Source of the DNA: Phaffia rhodozyma
Lineage: Eukaryota > Basidiomycota > Tremellomycetes > Cystofilobasidiales > Mrakiaceae
DNA length: 64,000 nt
NCBI GenBank assembly: GCA_014706385.1
Contig: JACGZH010000007.1
Span: forward strand, 379,501 to 443,500
Reading direction: 5' to 3'
Shown here: one piece after another, positions 24,408 through 35,432 of the stretch
Layout of the letters: the number at the start of each line of letters is the position of its first letter
Numbering within the stretch: the first letter of the stretch is position 1
Program-made: the position numbers and the translations under genes
Notes under the pieces: generated by a model
Database searches by the model: none
The model's input: only the letters and a program-made list of their open reading frames with translations
What the model was told of the DNA's origin: nothing

Positions 24408-26495
24408 TCAGCACCATGCATACCTAGAATGAAGTGGTCAGATGGAACGAATCTATCAGTTAGTCTGTCACATCAGTACACACCGAGAAGACAAGCCAAG
24501 TCGTAATTGACTTGAACTACAAGAATAACATAACAAACCGTTCATTATAGACCCAGCGAGCTTTGTCAACCTTAGGTCGATCGTAGTAACACAACTGAGC
24601 GAGATGTTCCTCTATTAAGATTCTCACACGGTTGAGTCAAGTGTCAGTAGATAGGAAGCGCGCGTAATAGAGGAAAGCGCAAGCACGAGTAGCAGAAAAA
24701 GGGCAATCGAGAAGGCAGACGAACTTCTTTCTATCCTCCTTCCATCAACAGGCCATCCCATCCCTTCCTGCTCGGCCAGCCACCGGTCGTCCCAGATCTC
24801 GATCCAGTCGTACTGCTCGCTGGCGGCGGCGCGGGCGATCAAGTCGTATGGGATTTTTCCCATAGTCTGTTTGTATATGCACGTATACATGTGTACAAGC
24901 TTCAGTTTCCGTTAACTTGGGGACAAAAGAATAAGAGGAGCACCTACGAAGGTGATGCCCAGCCCTTTCCCCTTTCCCTTCTCTACTACAGGAGACCAGA
25001 CAACTAATCCTCCATCGGACGTCTGAAATCCATACGTTCGCCGTGCTTGCTTGGGACCTGGCTGGGTGTCAACTAGTTGGGATCGGACTATAGATGTATA
25101 GAGAAGACCTCTGTACATGATACAGTTGGATGAAAAGCGCAGATCAGTATGCACGTTGATTCATCAGATGTTTTATAGAGTTCGATAATACATACTGTTC
25201 AGGAAGAAACCCTAACTCGACGCAGTCTTTATCTCTTTCACTGGTTGTGCTCTCTAGTTGTGTGTAAAGCTCTTCGGATACGCGCGACTGGATGTGGGTG
25301 ATGTCCTCTTTTAAATATATCCATTTCACATTCGTTCCTGCTTCTTTGTCTGTTTCAGTCAGAGAGGATGGAAGGATAGGGAATTCCCAGGTGATGGACG
25401 ACTGGGAAACCCATCCGGGCTCCGACTCGCCAACGTAGCATCCTGTGTAGAACTACACTTCCCCGTTCCCGTAGGGGACGCGACGCAGACCAGCCCAAGC
25501 TTCGATCAGTCAAAGCTCTATAAGTGGAGTAGCAGGACAGAAAAGAAGCAAGAAGAGCAAACCGATGGTCCAATGTCGCTATATAGTACAGAAAATGCAC
25601 CGTCCTGTAGCATACCCGTCAACTCTGAAGGGACTTTTGGAGTATGAGATCCTAGACTTTCAGGAAACGGCGGGAGTGACTCTGAGGGAGCAAGAAGGTC
25701 TGATCGATCACATCGGATGAGCTAGGAGGCCTCTGACTTCCTGCTTGGCGAACAATGAGGGAAAGAACCGAGTAGACAAACAATGTAATTCCTTTAATAG
25801 CCGTTTCGCATACCCCTTGCTTCTGTGAACAGCTGGCGTGAAGACAGAAGCAATTCCATACCCCACTGCTCTCTTCAATCTTTTCTTTCTACCTTCTATG
25901 CTTGTCTCGTTCTCACTGTCAGTAGCAGATTGGTCAAGAACAAAAGCGGCCCTTCGGAATGTTTCGCAATGGGCGAGAAGGGGAGTGTCTGACTGATCAG
26001 CTGTGCTCTTTGTTGTAAGAATCCTATCGATTGGCGCATCGGCCCAATCGTTAGACACCGCAAACAAAGTCCGAGATGTTATAGATCAGTGTGTGCGTCA
26101 AGAGACAAGAGAAGAAGGCAAGATGAAGAAGAAGAAATCAATAACACAAACCAAGTGACAAGTTTCCGATCAGCAGCCCACGCCTCCGAGTCCATCAATT
26201 CATCTCTATTCAGATACATCTCGAGTGACAAGCCGTTGGGAGCTCCCCACTGAGCTTTTTATGTCAGAAGTCGACAATCACGTTCATTGCATCGGATTTG
26301 TGTTTGTTTCGTTTTTTGAACAAAACGAGTCTTGATAAGCTTGACGATCGCCATGAGAAGGAAATGGAAATACCATCAAAGAGAAGAAAAAGAAGCGAAC
26401 GAACGGAAGGTGTTCACTCGGCTAGCTCTCTTCTGATCGTCCGATGCACTGATGACAATGAGGTCTCTAGGATTATGAGCCCTGATGCTCTCCAT
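24408..26495 (-). CDS. LYC1-like GNAT acetyltransferase, copy 2
   Basis: This tandem duplicate lies 489 bases upstream of copy 1 on the same strand. The start at MESIRAHNPRDLIVISASDD is the position matching copy 1; an extra upstream exon was not found. Exons correspond one for one with copy 1: QWGAPNGLSLEMYLNRDELM, the acetyl-CoA segment VGYGIASVFTPAVHRSKGYA, RRTYGFQTSDGGLVVWSPVV, the identical exon at 24729-24865, and the end ERKEHLAQLCYYDR ... NERYAWC. In the pyrophosphate loop the first Gly of RGKGYA is Ser (RSKGYA), which could weaken acetyl-CoA binding. The frame is otherwise intact, so it is a candidate functional paralogue rather than a clear pseudogene. Confidence 0.6.
24718..24868. 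repeat. 151-base block identical to 22186-22336 (copy 2 side)
   Basis: This is the partner of the block in copy 1. It sits in the matching exon of the second LYC1-like gene, about 2.5 kb away in direct orientation. Confidence 0.9.
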
Positions 26496-26885
26496 TCTGA
26501 TGCGTGTAGTGTTCTTGCAGTCTTCGTGTTTTTCTTCGTTCTAGAAGAAATCACAGTCAGTCACTAAGGTGATTTTGTCTGGTTTATGACACAGTGAGAT
26601 CAAGATGGAATGAAGAGATGGGTTTAGCATCTGGGCGAATTCCAAATTTGAGACATAGAACAAGGAAATGTTCGGATCTGACCGAGCGGGTATAAGTTTC
26701 TTTTACCCATCCAAATGTGTTCTTTACATTATCGAGGATGATTTTCAGTCACTCCATCGAGAGAAATCATTGTAATGAAGGTCTGATCTGTCGGGGTTTC
26801 CTTTTTTTTAAAACGTTTTTTTTGTATCTCTTTGGAGAGCAAGGGGGTGCATGTGAAGGTACATTTTCATCCAAATCATGATTAT
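26496..26885. other. Intergenic region TIM50 to LYC1-like copy 2
   Basis: This stretch is the upstream region of copy 2 and the 3' flank of TIM50. It has T/A runs around 26801-26825. I could not find a first exon for copy 2 here that matches copy 1. Confidence 0.4.
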
Positions 26886-28920
26886 TTAAACAGTAGCCAC
26901 CTCCCCGGCTTTGGCCTCCTCAGCCTTCTTTGCTTGTTCCTCCTTGACCGCCCTCTCCAACTCTACCTCCAGCTTTCTCATGCTTTCCTGAATCACATAC
27001 TTCAAGACGTCCAACTTATCCGGCCCTGGACCGGGTTTATCTCCCCAGACGGTGGGAACGACTGATCTACCGGTCGAGGCCTGTCCTCTGGATGCTCCCA
27101 GTCCGAACCATCGGGAGAGTGACGACGTTGGCTGCACTTCCGGTGTTCCGGATGGAATGTTTTCTTGGATCGCTCGAGCTCCGAAGGGGGTGAGCGCCCA
27201 TGCGTCGTATGCTGCTTTCCGTCGGTTGGCTTCAGAGAGCTGGAACGTTTCGAGGGGGTTTGCATCATTGGCGTATGTCTTGAGGATCGGTCGGAAGTCA
27301 TCAACCTCTGAACATCGCAGAGCTATGGAAGGAAGGCACGAAGGAGAGAGGAAAAGGGAAAGGAAAGAAGAAAGACGCATGAATCAACTCGTCAGGATAA
27401 TGTTTGCCGGGTACAGAGTGAGGAAAAATAAAAAGAACGTCATACCCTCGAGCAAGTCAATCAAGTCCAATAATGCTTTATCAGACGCATCGCCCTTCCA
27501 CGGTGGAATTACCAACACGTTTTCCTCGTGGCTTCCCACTTGGTTTCGATCGGTCAAGATGACGACCGTCTTTTCGTAATCTCGACCGAGGTTCTCAAAT
27601 GACTTCTTTTGGGTTCCAGGCAAGACCGGAGCGGCTTCAGGATCGGGGCTGGCTAAAAGAAGTCGCTGGTTGAAGGGAATGTAAAACTGATAGGGATCGA
27701 ACTTGTCGAGGATCATCATCGCCTCCTATCGTGTCGCGACCAAGAGACAAAAGAACGAGCTTGAGATACAAGCGCAAAAATGAAGGTATGCTTGAGGATC
27801 GTGAAAAGTGGACGTACTCTGCCTGGCTGAGATGTCAAGACCGAAATATCATAAAGCTGATGAACGCGTCTGTTTGACACAGAACGATCGGACAAGCGAA
27901 TGAGGTCTAGGCCAAGATTGGATGTTTCAAAAGAGATGTATGGACAAGACCGATCCGCACTTACTTGATAAAGTACTCGGCTCCAGGTCGAATCGCGACT
28001 TTTCGGCCCTTTACTGGATCCACCGTCGTCATGGACAGGATTCCTTCAAGGTCGAGGATCAAGGTGAAAGGCTTTTCCGCCTGAATCGGAGGCGGAAGCA
28101 TGGGTTGAGGTGGCAAAGGCTTGGGTTGGACCTATCACCGGGTGAAGTTTGGATCGAAACATGCATAAGGTTTAGATCATTGGGACAAGTTGAGTGCATG
28201 AGGAGGGGAACCTACGACATAAGTATCCGTCAGTCGAGCCCACATTCGATCGGTAAGAGAAGGGTCGGAGGCACCGGCCTGTTAGAATTGAGAAATAAAG
28301 ATCAGATCAGACTACAAACATGAGAGATGCTGAAGCAAGACGTGACCGGAGAGAAGGAGAGAGAGAAAATCAAAGAGAAGACATGCCTCCAATTGAACGC
28401 GCTTCCTCTCCTCCTCGCTGAAAGGCAACGCAGAGTATACCAAGCAACCGGCCACGATAGCCCAGGCACCTCGATATATGATCTTGTCGACCAGCTTGCT
28501 GTTCATTTTCTTCTTTGCTTCCTCCTTGGCCTTGAATTTGGGATCAGGAGTTGGATTGGCAGTCGGCTTGGCACCAGCGTTTGCACTAGGCTCTGATGCG
28601 GGCGTTTCGGCTCCCGGTGACGAAGGCGGAGGGTTAGTAGCCTCAGGCGTCGGTTCCGGGACCGACTCAGACGTTGCCTCAGCATCAGAAGAGCTTTCTT
28701 TCACGTCAGACTCGGATTGACCTGAAGGTCTGATGGGTGAAGCCTTGAACGGCGGTGGAGGAGGCGGAGTTGGGTCCGAAGCGAGAGGAGCCGACCTGAT
28801 CCGGATGGAAGGAGCAAGAGTTGAGCTAAAGGTAGCCTTCTGAGCCAAAACAAACGCGCCGGCCGGTACTCTAGCCACACGAGAAGCCGAGAGAAGCGAT
28901 CGGGAGAGAATTGATGCCAT
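26886..28920 (-). CDS. TIM50: Mitochondrial import inner membrane translocase subunit TIM50
   Basis: TIM50 is the presequence receptor of the TIM23 translocase in the mitochondrial inner membrane. Exons 28920-28387, 28278-28216, 28131-27965, 27869-27818, 27725-27446 and 27307-26886 close in phase to 505 residues. The start MASILSRSLLSASRVARVPAG is a presequence. A Pro/Ser-rich linker, a transmembrane helix (AWAIVAGCLVYSALPF) and the FCP1-like domain follow: TLILDLEGILSMTTVDP, IRPGAEYFIKRVHQLYDISV, YEKTVVILTDRNQVGSHEEN and VLVIPPWKGDASDKALLDL. The phosphatase signature DxDxT is degraded to DLEGI, as expected for the non-catalytic TIM50 group. The first intron seems to use a GC donor. It shares a 931-base divergent region with the gene at 29852. 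Confidence 0.88.
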
Positions 28921-29851
28921 GGGAACAAGAGATAGACAGATCAAAGACCAAAGTGAGGTGATGGTATCCTTGTCGAGTCTGCCATTCTTTCAGCGTGTGA
29001 GTTCTCCCGTTTTTTTGAAAGATGGTATGATTACGTAACCCGGCGAAAGTGCCGGACACTTACGTAATCTGACGTCTGCCACGGCCCCCAGCTGGCGGTG
29101 AGAAACCCTGCGTCCTATAGGAATCCTTGCAGAGCCGGCAGATGATGGGGCTTTCTACCGGGTCGATATGGTATCTGGGAGAGCGTTGTAGTGTTATCGT
29201 TCTGGGATACTCCTCTCTAGAGGTCCACAGACGATGTGTGTTTGCCGGGAGATGGGAACAACTGTTCTGTCAGAGCAGCAGTCTTGGCCGTCAAACTTCT
29301 GTAGTCTTTGTATTAGAAAACGTTTCTAATGTGATTACGCAATTTTGTAGTTTCTTCCAGTTCGTTCCTTTTTATTCTCGTCTTCCTTCTAGGCAACCAG
29401 TAACCATCAGCTTCCATCGGTACGTCCAGCCTTGGATCCTTTCCAGTCTTCTTTCTCTCAGAGTGACAGCGACGGCTGCAAGAGAGGAGAGATAGAAAGG
29501 AATACACTGCGTCAGCTTGTTGTATCGTCCTGGATTTGTCCTTGATCGTTCAGGCTTCCAGACCTCTCTGCTGTGTGGCTTCGTTCGCATTGTTCGGTTG
29601 ACCCATAAGATTCTCTGGTCCCTAAAAAACATCACTTGCTTAGATCTGACTCTCTTCCATCCGTCTCTGCCACACATCTCTCTGGTCCGATATCCAGGTT
29701 TAATCCTCGGTTGCTGCCCAAGTCCTTGCTCTCGCTATCTTCCGACTTGCTCTCCCTCGTACCGTCTTCGCCAGTCTGTTCTGTTCCTTGTAGACGTATC
29801 CATAACACATAATTCACATCCAGGCGGCCCACTCCTTTCGTCTATCGATCA
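28921..29851. other. Divergent intergenic region
   Basis: This 931-base space separates the starts of TIM50 (-) and the gene at 29852 (+). It holds CT-rich stretches near both starts, consistent with fungal core promoters and 5' leaders. Short frames on both strands show no family signature, and I see no further gene. Confidence 0.45.
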
Positions 29852-32800
29852 ATGGCCGACAACAAGCTGTCGGAAGTCGAATGCGACGCTACGATGAACG
29901 ACCAGACCGCATCTTCTCTCGCCGAGTATAGACGAACGGAACATGTTGACAAAACTGATCCTCGGTCAGAGCCGAATCCATCCAAATCTACACCAGACCC
30001 AGCTCCAATCTGGAGCTATCTCGGGACAAGTCCCAAGAACACTCGTGGTACTACCAGTAGGACTACTATCTCTGGATCGAGCCCGCTTCAGAAAGGAAAG
30101 AGCGTCACAACGCCGACCGAGGGGTAAGTCTTGAAATTTTCGTCTTCCAAAGTCTTTCGTTCTTTCTTTGTTCCCCTACCGGAACTGCTCGATCTTTATC
30201 TCTTTTGTCTCTCATCCTGTTGCGACTCCTCTTCTTTGTCTACAGCAAAAGCTCGACGCCTTCGAGGCAAGACATCTTGAGAGATATCCAGAGTCAGATC
30301 CAAAGTCGAATGACAGGGGATCCAAACTCGGAGGCGTACCGGTTGGAGTTCAACCGACAGCTCAAAGAGGCCGCCCAGGAAATGCTCGCTGCTGCCGGAG
30401 AAGCCGCCCAGATGGCTCAACGCCAACGAGCGGTTTCTGCCGAAGACGCAAAGATCACTTTCCAGAGGATCGACCAGGGTCTTTCCGGACGGATTTCGAC
30501 CACGTTTCCTACCTCCCAAGGAGTCTATTCGGTCGGTCTGCCAACCTCCGCGTTCGGTAACACGGCCATTACCTCCCGGATCGCCCGACAGTCGTTTCGT
30601 GAGAAAACCTCGGATATCAGTGGGACATATGGCATGGGTGACATTGAAAGTACAAGGGTCGGCGTAGGCGTCGGACCGAGCATAAGTCCGAGTTCGATCG
30701 GCAGCTACAGGCCACCGCCGTCGTCGATGGCGATAACCACACAGGATGCTCTTGTTCGTTCATCCATCCAACCTGTCCTGCACGACAATGCCACGTTCTC
30801 CGCCGGGGCTTTCCATAGAGACCTTGTCAATACATTGGGCGGGTTTGCTTATACCGAACATGGCTCTCATGGCCTTCTTCCTTTTCAGGCACACCACAAC
30901 GTGTACGATGAAGCAAATTATCGATCCATCTATCAAGACCATCATATATCGAATCCGATAGCACAGGCTCGGGCCATCCAGATCCTTCAAGACGTCAGTT
31001 CTGTCCTTCTTGTTTCTCCTCCCCTTTTCTGCCCGTTCTTGTAGTTTGCTCTCTGTTCCCAGGCTCAGGCTGAGTTATTGTTTCAACGGTCCTTTCATCC
31101 GCGATGTTTTCGTTGGTCGGACACTTTCTCCCTCCCTCTCCCTCTCTGTCTCTCTTGTGGTCGCTTTCTTCCTTCTCGCCTTCTTTGTCGCCCCTTCTGG
31201 TTGATTGCTCACTCCTGTTGACTCTGAACCTGCTTACCCTCTCTACTGGCATCTCTTTGTTTCCATCTCTTCAGGCTAACATTATCGCGGGTCCAGATGA
31301 CTACTCGGACGACGAAAACGTATATGAGTCCGAAGAGATCGAGATACCTCTACCAGGCAAGAAAAAGAACAAGAAAAAAAAGAAGAACAAGAAGAAACAG
31401 GCCGCCGCTAGCTCTGCAGCCGAACCGGAAGCAGCCCAAATTGATCAACCGGTCGCTTCCGGTTCGGGGTTGAACTCTGATCCAAGTCAACATATACGCT
31501 CTCGATCCGGTTCGACCTCGGGAAACTCCCAAGACGATTTGGACTCGCGTGCCGAACAGGACGCTGACTCTGTTGATTCTGGTACAGCATCATCGGCACC
31601 ACCGGAATTACCTCTCAAATCTCTCAACGCCAAGAAACGGATGCGACAGAAAGCAAAGAAGAAGGCGGACGCCGAACTACAGGCAAGGGCCAAGGCTTTG
31701 GGTGTAGGAACAACTCTGAGCGACGGTTGTGTTGTCAGCATGATGTCGGTTGAGGAGGAAGCAGAGATGCAAGCCATGTTCGGAGGGGCTGAGTCGGTAC
31801 CAAACGTTGGCATGGAACCCGGTGGAGGCATCGGTCAAGGCCTGGGGACGATCAGCTGGGAAGATCTGATGAGGCTCCAGTCGGAAAAGGCCGAGAGAAA
31901 GGCGGCGAAAGAAGCGGCGACCGCTGCGAGAAAGGCGGAGGCGTCTGCCCGAAGGGCCGAGGCAGATGCTAAACGAATCAGAGAGGCCGCGGCTGTCAAG
32001 AAAGCGGTAGCCGACGCCAGGAAGGCTAAAGAAGCGGCCGCACAAAAGAAAGTGGAGGAAGCGGCAGCCGCCAGGAAAGCCGAATTGGAGGCTAAACGAG
32101 CCAGGGAGGCGGCCGCTTTGAAGAAGGCTGAAGACGCCGCCGCTGCCAGGAAAGCAGAGGCTGAAGCGAGGAGGGCTGAGGCAGCAGCGAGGAAGGCAGA
32201 GGAAGAGGCAAAGAAGAACAGGGAGGCAGCGTCTCTAAAGAAGGCAGAGGCAGAGGTCGCAGCTAAAGCAGAAGCAGAAGCGGTCGCCAAAGCTAAAGCC
32301 AAGATTGAAGCAGAAGCACGAGTCAAGGCGGAAGTAGCGACAGCAGCCAAAGCTAAGGCTGAGGCTGAAGCTGCTCGGAAGAAAAAAGAAGCTGATCTAC
32401 AAGCCGAAGCCAAACGAGCCAAGAAGGCGGCTGCATCTGGTTCCTCTTCCTCGTCTGCTCCAGTCGTCAAAGCGGCTGTCAAGATTGCACCCTTAGTCAA
32501 GAAGGTTGAAGTTCATTCCTCCTCAGAGTCAAGAAAAACCAAGTCGTCTGTAGTGGAAAAGCTGTCTGTCATCAGCCCCAAGCCTATCACGACGGAAGTC
32601 GTTCAACCCACTGCCGCTGTTGACGAATCTGTGAAGGTTATTCCGGTCGCCCCAGAAGTCAAGGTTGAGGAGGCCCCTGCTCTCGTTGCTGTTCCTTCTA
32701 CCGCTCCTGTGGATAAGCCTATCGACACTCCGTTCACCACTGCCGTTGTCCAAGCTACTGTACCTACCGTGCAACAACAATCACCTCGTCTATCGACTGT

Positions 32801-33245
32801 TCCCCTTTTCAAACACGTTGCTGCCGTCCAGAGCCTACCGTCGCCTGTACCTACACTCGTTCCTTCATTGGAAACCGATGATCATGGTCCCACGTCGCGT
32901 CAGCTCGAGTTCCCTTTGGCTGGATTACATATGCCTGGTATCGATCCAATCTGGAACCCGGTGACACAGCGAGAGACGGTCGGCCGACCGGCGCCCATTG
33001 GCACTGCTAGACCAAACCCTTGGTCGCACGAGAACAACACTCAATTACAGCCACAGGCGGGTTCATTTTCTCTTGGTTTCCAGTCAGCTACTCCCTCATC
33101 TCTCGTCCACCCCCAAAACCAGCATCAAGATCAGGAGCAACACCAGCAGCAGATGATGTCTCAAGTCGCTCATCAACCAATGATTTCGGGAGCTCACATC
33201 CCAAACTCTACTATGGTCTATCGATCGGCTTCTCTTGCGATACAG

Positions 33246-33277
<32 letters not shown>

Positions 33278-33680
33278 TCTTCAGCATCCGGTTTATACTC
33301 AGTATCATCCTATCCCTCAGGCGATCAGCGTTGCTCCTCCAGTTCAAGGTCATCAACTTGATCTTTCTCACCAACAGCAACAGCATATGCACACAAATAT
33401 TGCCGCGGGTGGTCACCATGCTCCGCTCTCTGTAGCGTACCATCCAGCTTTGACGACGCCTTCGCCATCATCTTCTCCCCTCTCTCCATCGCCATCTTCT
33501 CCACACTCTCAGGTTTACCAGCAGGTCCAGGGACCCTCGATGGGCGTCTACAGATCTGCTCCTGGAGGAGCCTTCCAGATGGGACCGCAGAGGCAGATAG
33601 GTACATACTCTGTTGGCTCTAGCTCTGGTTCTGGAACGTCAGCTCAAGGGTCGGGAATCGGGGCGTACCCTTGGATCTGA
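29852..33680 (+). CDS. Large Ala/Lys/Glu-repeat and Gln-rich protein, unknown function (1,141 aa)
   Basis: Three exons (29852-30123, 30246-30993, 31275-33680) close in phase. The front is Ser/Thr/Pro-rich with a helical QSQIQSRMTGDPNSEAYRLE segment and an Ala-rich AAQEMLAAAGEAAQMAQRQR helix. A poly-Lys run (GKKKNKKKKKNKKK) is followed by a long region, bases about 31880-32430, made of Ala-Lys-Glu-Arg repeats (EARRAEAAARKAEEEAKK type) that would form a single long helix or coiled coil much like bacterial TolA. The C-terminal third is Pro/Gln/His-rich with a pure Gln run of about ten (33242-33280) and ends Gly/Ser-rich. Low-complexity ends around a long helix suggest a scaffold or condensate-forming protein, but no domain assigns a function. 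Confidence 0.65.
31880..32430 (+). repeat. Coding repeat of Ala/Lys/Glu-rich units
   Basis: The bases encode imperfect tandem units of about 11-22 residues built from KAEA, AAARKAE and REAAALKKAE-like pieces. Codon-level similarity between units suggests expansion by local duplication. Confidence 0.7.
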
Positions 33681-34537
33681 GGAGCGATGTGTATGTGTAG
33701 AACGTTGGGCTGTGTAGTGAGTGGTACCATCTCCTTTTTGTTTGATTAGCTGATTCTGGAACTGACAGATCTGTTTCCCGTTATGATAGATCCGACGCAT
33801 TGGCGATGAATCGAGGAAAAGACATATTCTTAAAAGATAAGAGAGAAATGTCAAAATCCGAATTAAATTTATTGCAAAGAATCGTTCCAAGACCCTCAGA
33901 AAGCATACGATCTGTTGGTGTCTGCTCTCCTCTTTATCACCTTCTTCTCTCGTCTCGGTTTCTGTTTCCTTTCCTTTCTCTGGATAACTTTTTAATATTT
34001 TTTTCCCTTCAAGGTCTCTTTTTTGATTTCTACTCTCCTCTCCGCTCCTCTCCCCTCCCCTCTGTCTGGCTATCTTTTTCTTTTCTCTCTTTTCTCTCTG
34101 ATTTTGGTCTCTTGTACATTAAGTCCGGTATTCGCTTCCTTCCATGTCTTTCTCTATTTTATCATTTCTTCCTCTTGATCAGGAAGCTTTCTTCTTCCTT
34201 TTCGTGATCCGTTCTCTTTATTCCCTCTCTGATCTATATGTCTGCTCTTGTCTACTTGTCTAATGAAGAAGACAAAGATTTTTGCCATGCAGTTCAAGTC
34301 TGAGCTGAGACTCGATCAATGGGTCAAATTGATCCCAAAATGACTGAATAAGATTACAACAAGAGACAATATACATAATTGGACCTGGACCGAGAACGAC
34401 AATACGGACGGTCTCGGGCGTGTGAGCAGATGGCAGGACCCTCGAACGTGAATCACGATGGTTCTGCCTCCTATCGAAAGAACCTCGGACGCTCTGCTTC
34501 GTTCGAGAAGAAAGCAGACAAATAAAGCAGGGGTTCC
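33681..34537. other. Intergenic region between convergent genes, pyrimidine-rich
   Basis: This is the space between the Ala-rich gene (+) and ETFRF1 (-). Bases about 33920-34210 are strongly CT-rich on the plus strand, with repeated CTCTCC and TTTCTCT patterns. No coding signal beyond chance frames is seen. Confidence 0.5.
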
Positions 34538-35170
34538 TCATTTGTTTGTGTTTTCCAGTGAGACATCTGGTATCGTATCCTTAATGGGAACACAGTACGT
34601 CCGGCGGAGGTATCGATATTTGGAAAGAGATATCAGAGCCAGTGTCTCTGAAGGATGTCATCACAGAGAGAAGAGGTAAGGCGGTGTCGGGATGTAGACC
34701 ATCAAGTCGATATTGATTCCAAGCGCGCGTGAGTACGGCCGGAGCTGAACAAGGAAGAAAAGAGAGAAGGAGGTTCTAACCATTCTTCACATGTTCTGCC
34801 AAAGCAAGCTTCTCGTCGATAGCTTTCTGATCTGTCAACCCTGCGGATGCTCTGAAGGCTGCCTGTACTTTGGGTACAAAGTTATATCCAGGATTTGGGC
34901 TTTACAAGAGCATCAGTTAGTATTATTAAGGAGGAGGAGGAGAAAACAACGGGTCAGTAAGAAAGAGAAAGGATGAGTCTCTCATACACGGTTAGTCGAT
35001 CGGGACGAACTAGTCTCGACCTAGACGGATGAGCTGAACGAAAGGGATGGGTCAATAGATCCGTTACCAGTTAGCTTTCTTACCTCTGTGAGCTGATCTC
35101 TTCTGTGAACTAGCATGCTGACCTCTTTGTACAGGCCGATGACTCTGTGTCTGGTCTGAACAGAACTCAT
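34538..35170 (-). CDS. Electron transfer flavoprotein regulatory factor 1-like LYR protein (LYRM5)
   Basis: This is a small mitochondrial LYR-motif protein. In animals ETFRF1/LYRM5 binds electron transfer flavoprotein and removes its FAD. Exons 35170-35123, 35033-35011, 34899-34781 and 34647-34538 close in phase to 99 residues. The start is MSSVQTRHRVIGLYKELIRL with the LYK version of the LYR motif. Next comes GRDYPNPGYNFVPKVQAAFR, which matches the GRDYP...F..R...F block typical of LYRM5. LTDQKAIDEKLALAEHVKNE and ALISLSKYRYLRRTY then match the EALYxLxKYRxMKxxY ending. Its start faces the SIS1 gene across 262 bases. Confidence 0.8.
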
Positions 35171-35432
35171 GATGAGGAGCCAACAACGATGATACTGATC
35201 GAAGGTGACGATGATGAGAGATGGAGATGGAGGCGGAGAGAATGAAAACTGACTAGAGAATTCTAGCATGTTCTATTAGAAAACCGGCAAGAATTTCATA
35301 GTCGGGCTGTTGGCTTTTTTTTCCTTTTTCTCTTCTTGCATCCTCTTCTCTTCCCTCCATAAACAGCAACACGTACATCCATTCGCAAACGCACACAGAT
35401 CATCTCATTCAGCTCTTTCGAATCATAGAATA

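Noticed and set aside
31835..32500. 221-residue Ala-rich frame on the minus strand
   Set aside because: It is the antisense shadow of the Ala/Lys/Glu repeat in the plus-strand gene; the repeat composition keeps both strands open.
34260..34537. Minus-strand frame over 34260-34541
   Set aside because: It lies past the ETFRF1 stop and shows no family signature; it is probably the 3' leader of that transcript.
35250..35300. GAA/TTC clusters upstream of the SIS1 gene as a heat-shock element
   Set aside because: The GAA and TTC units are not spaced by five bases as the element requires.
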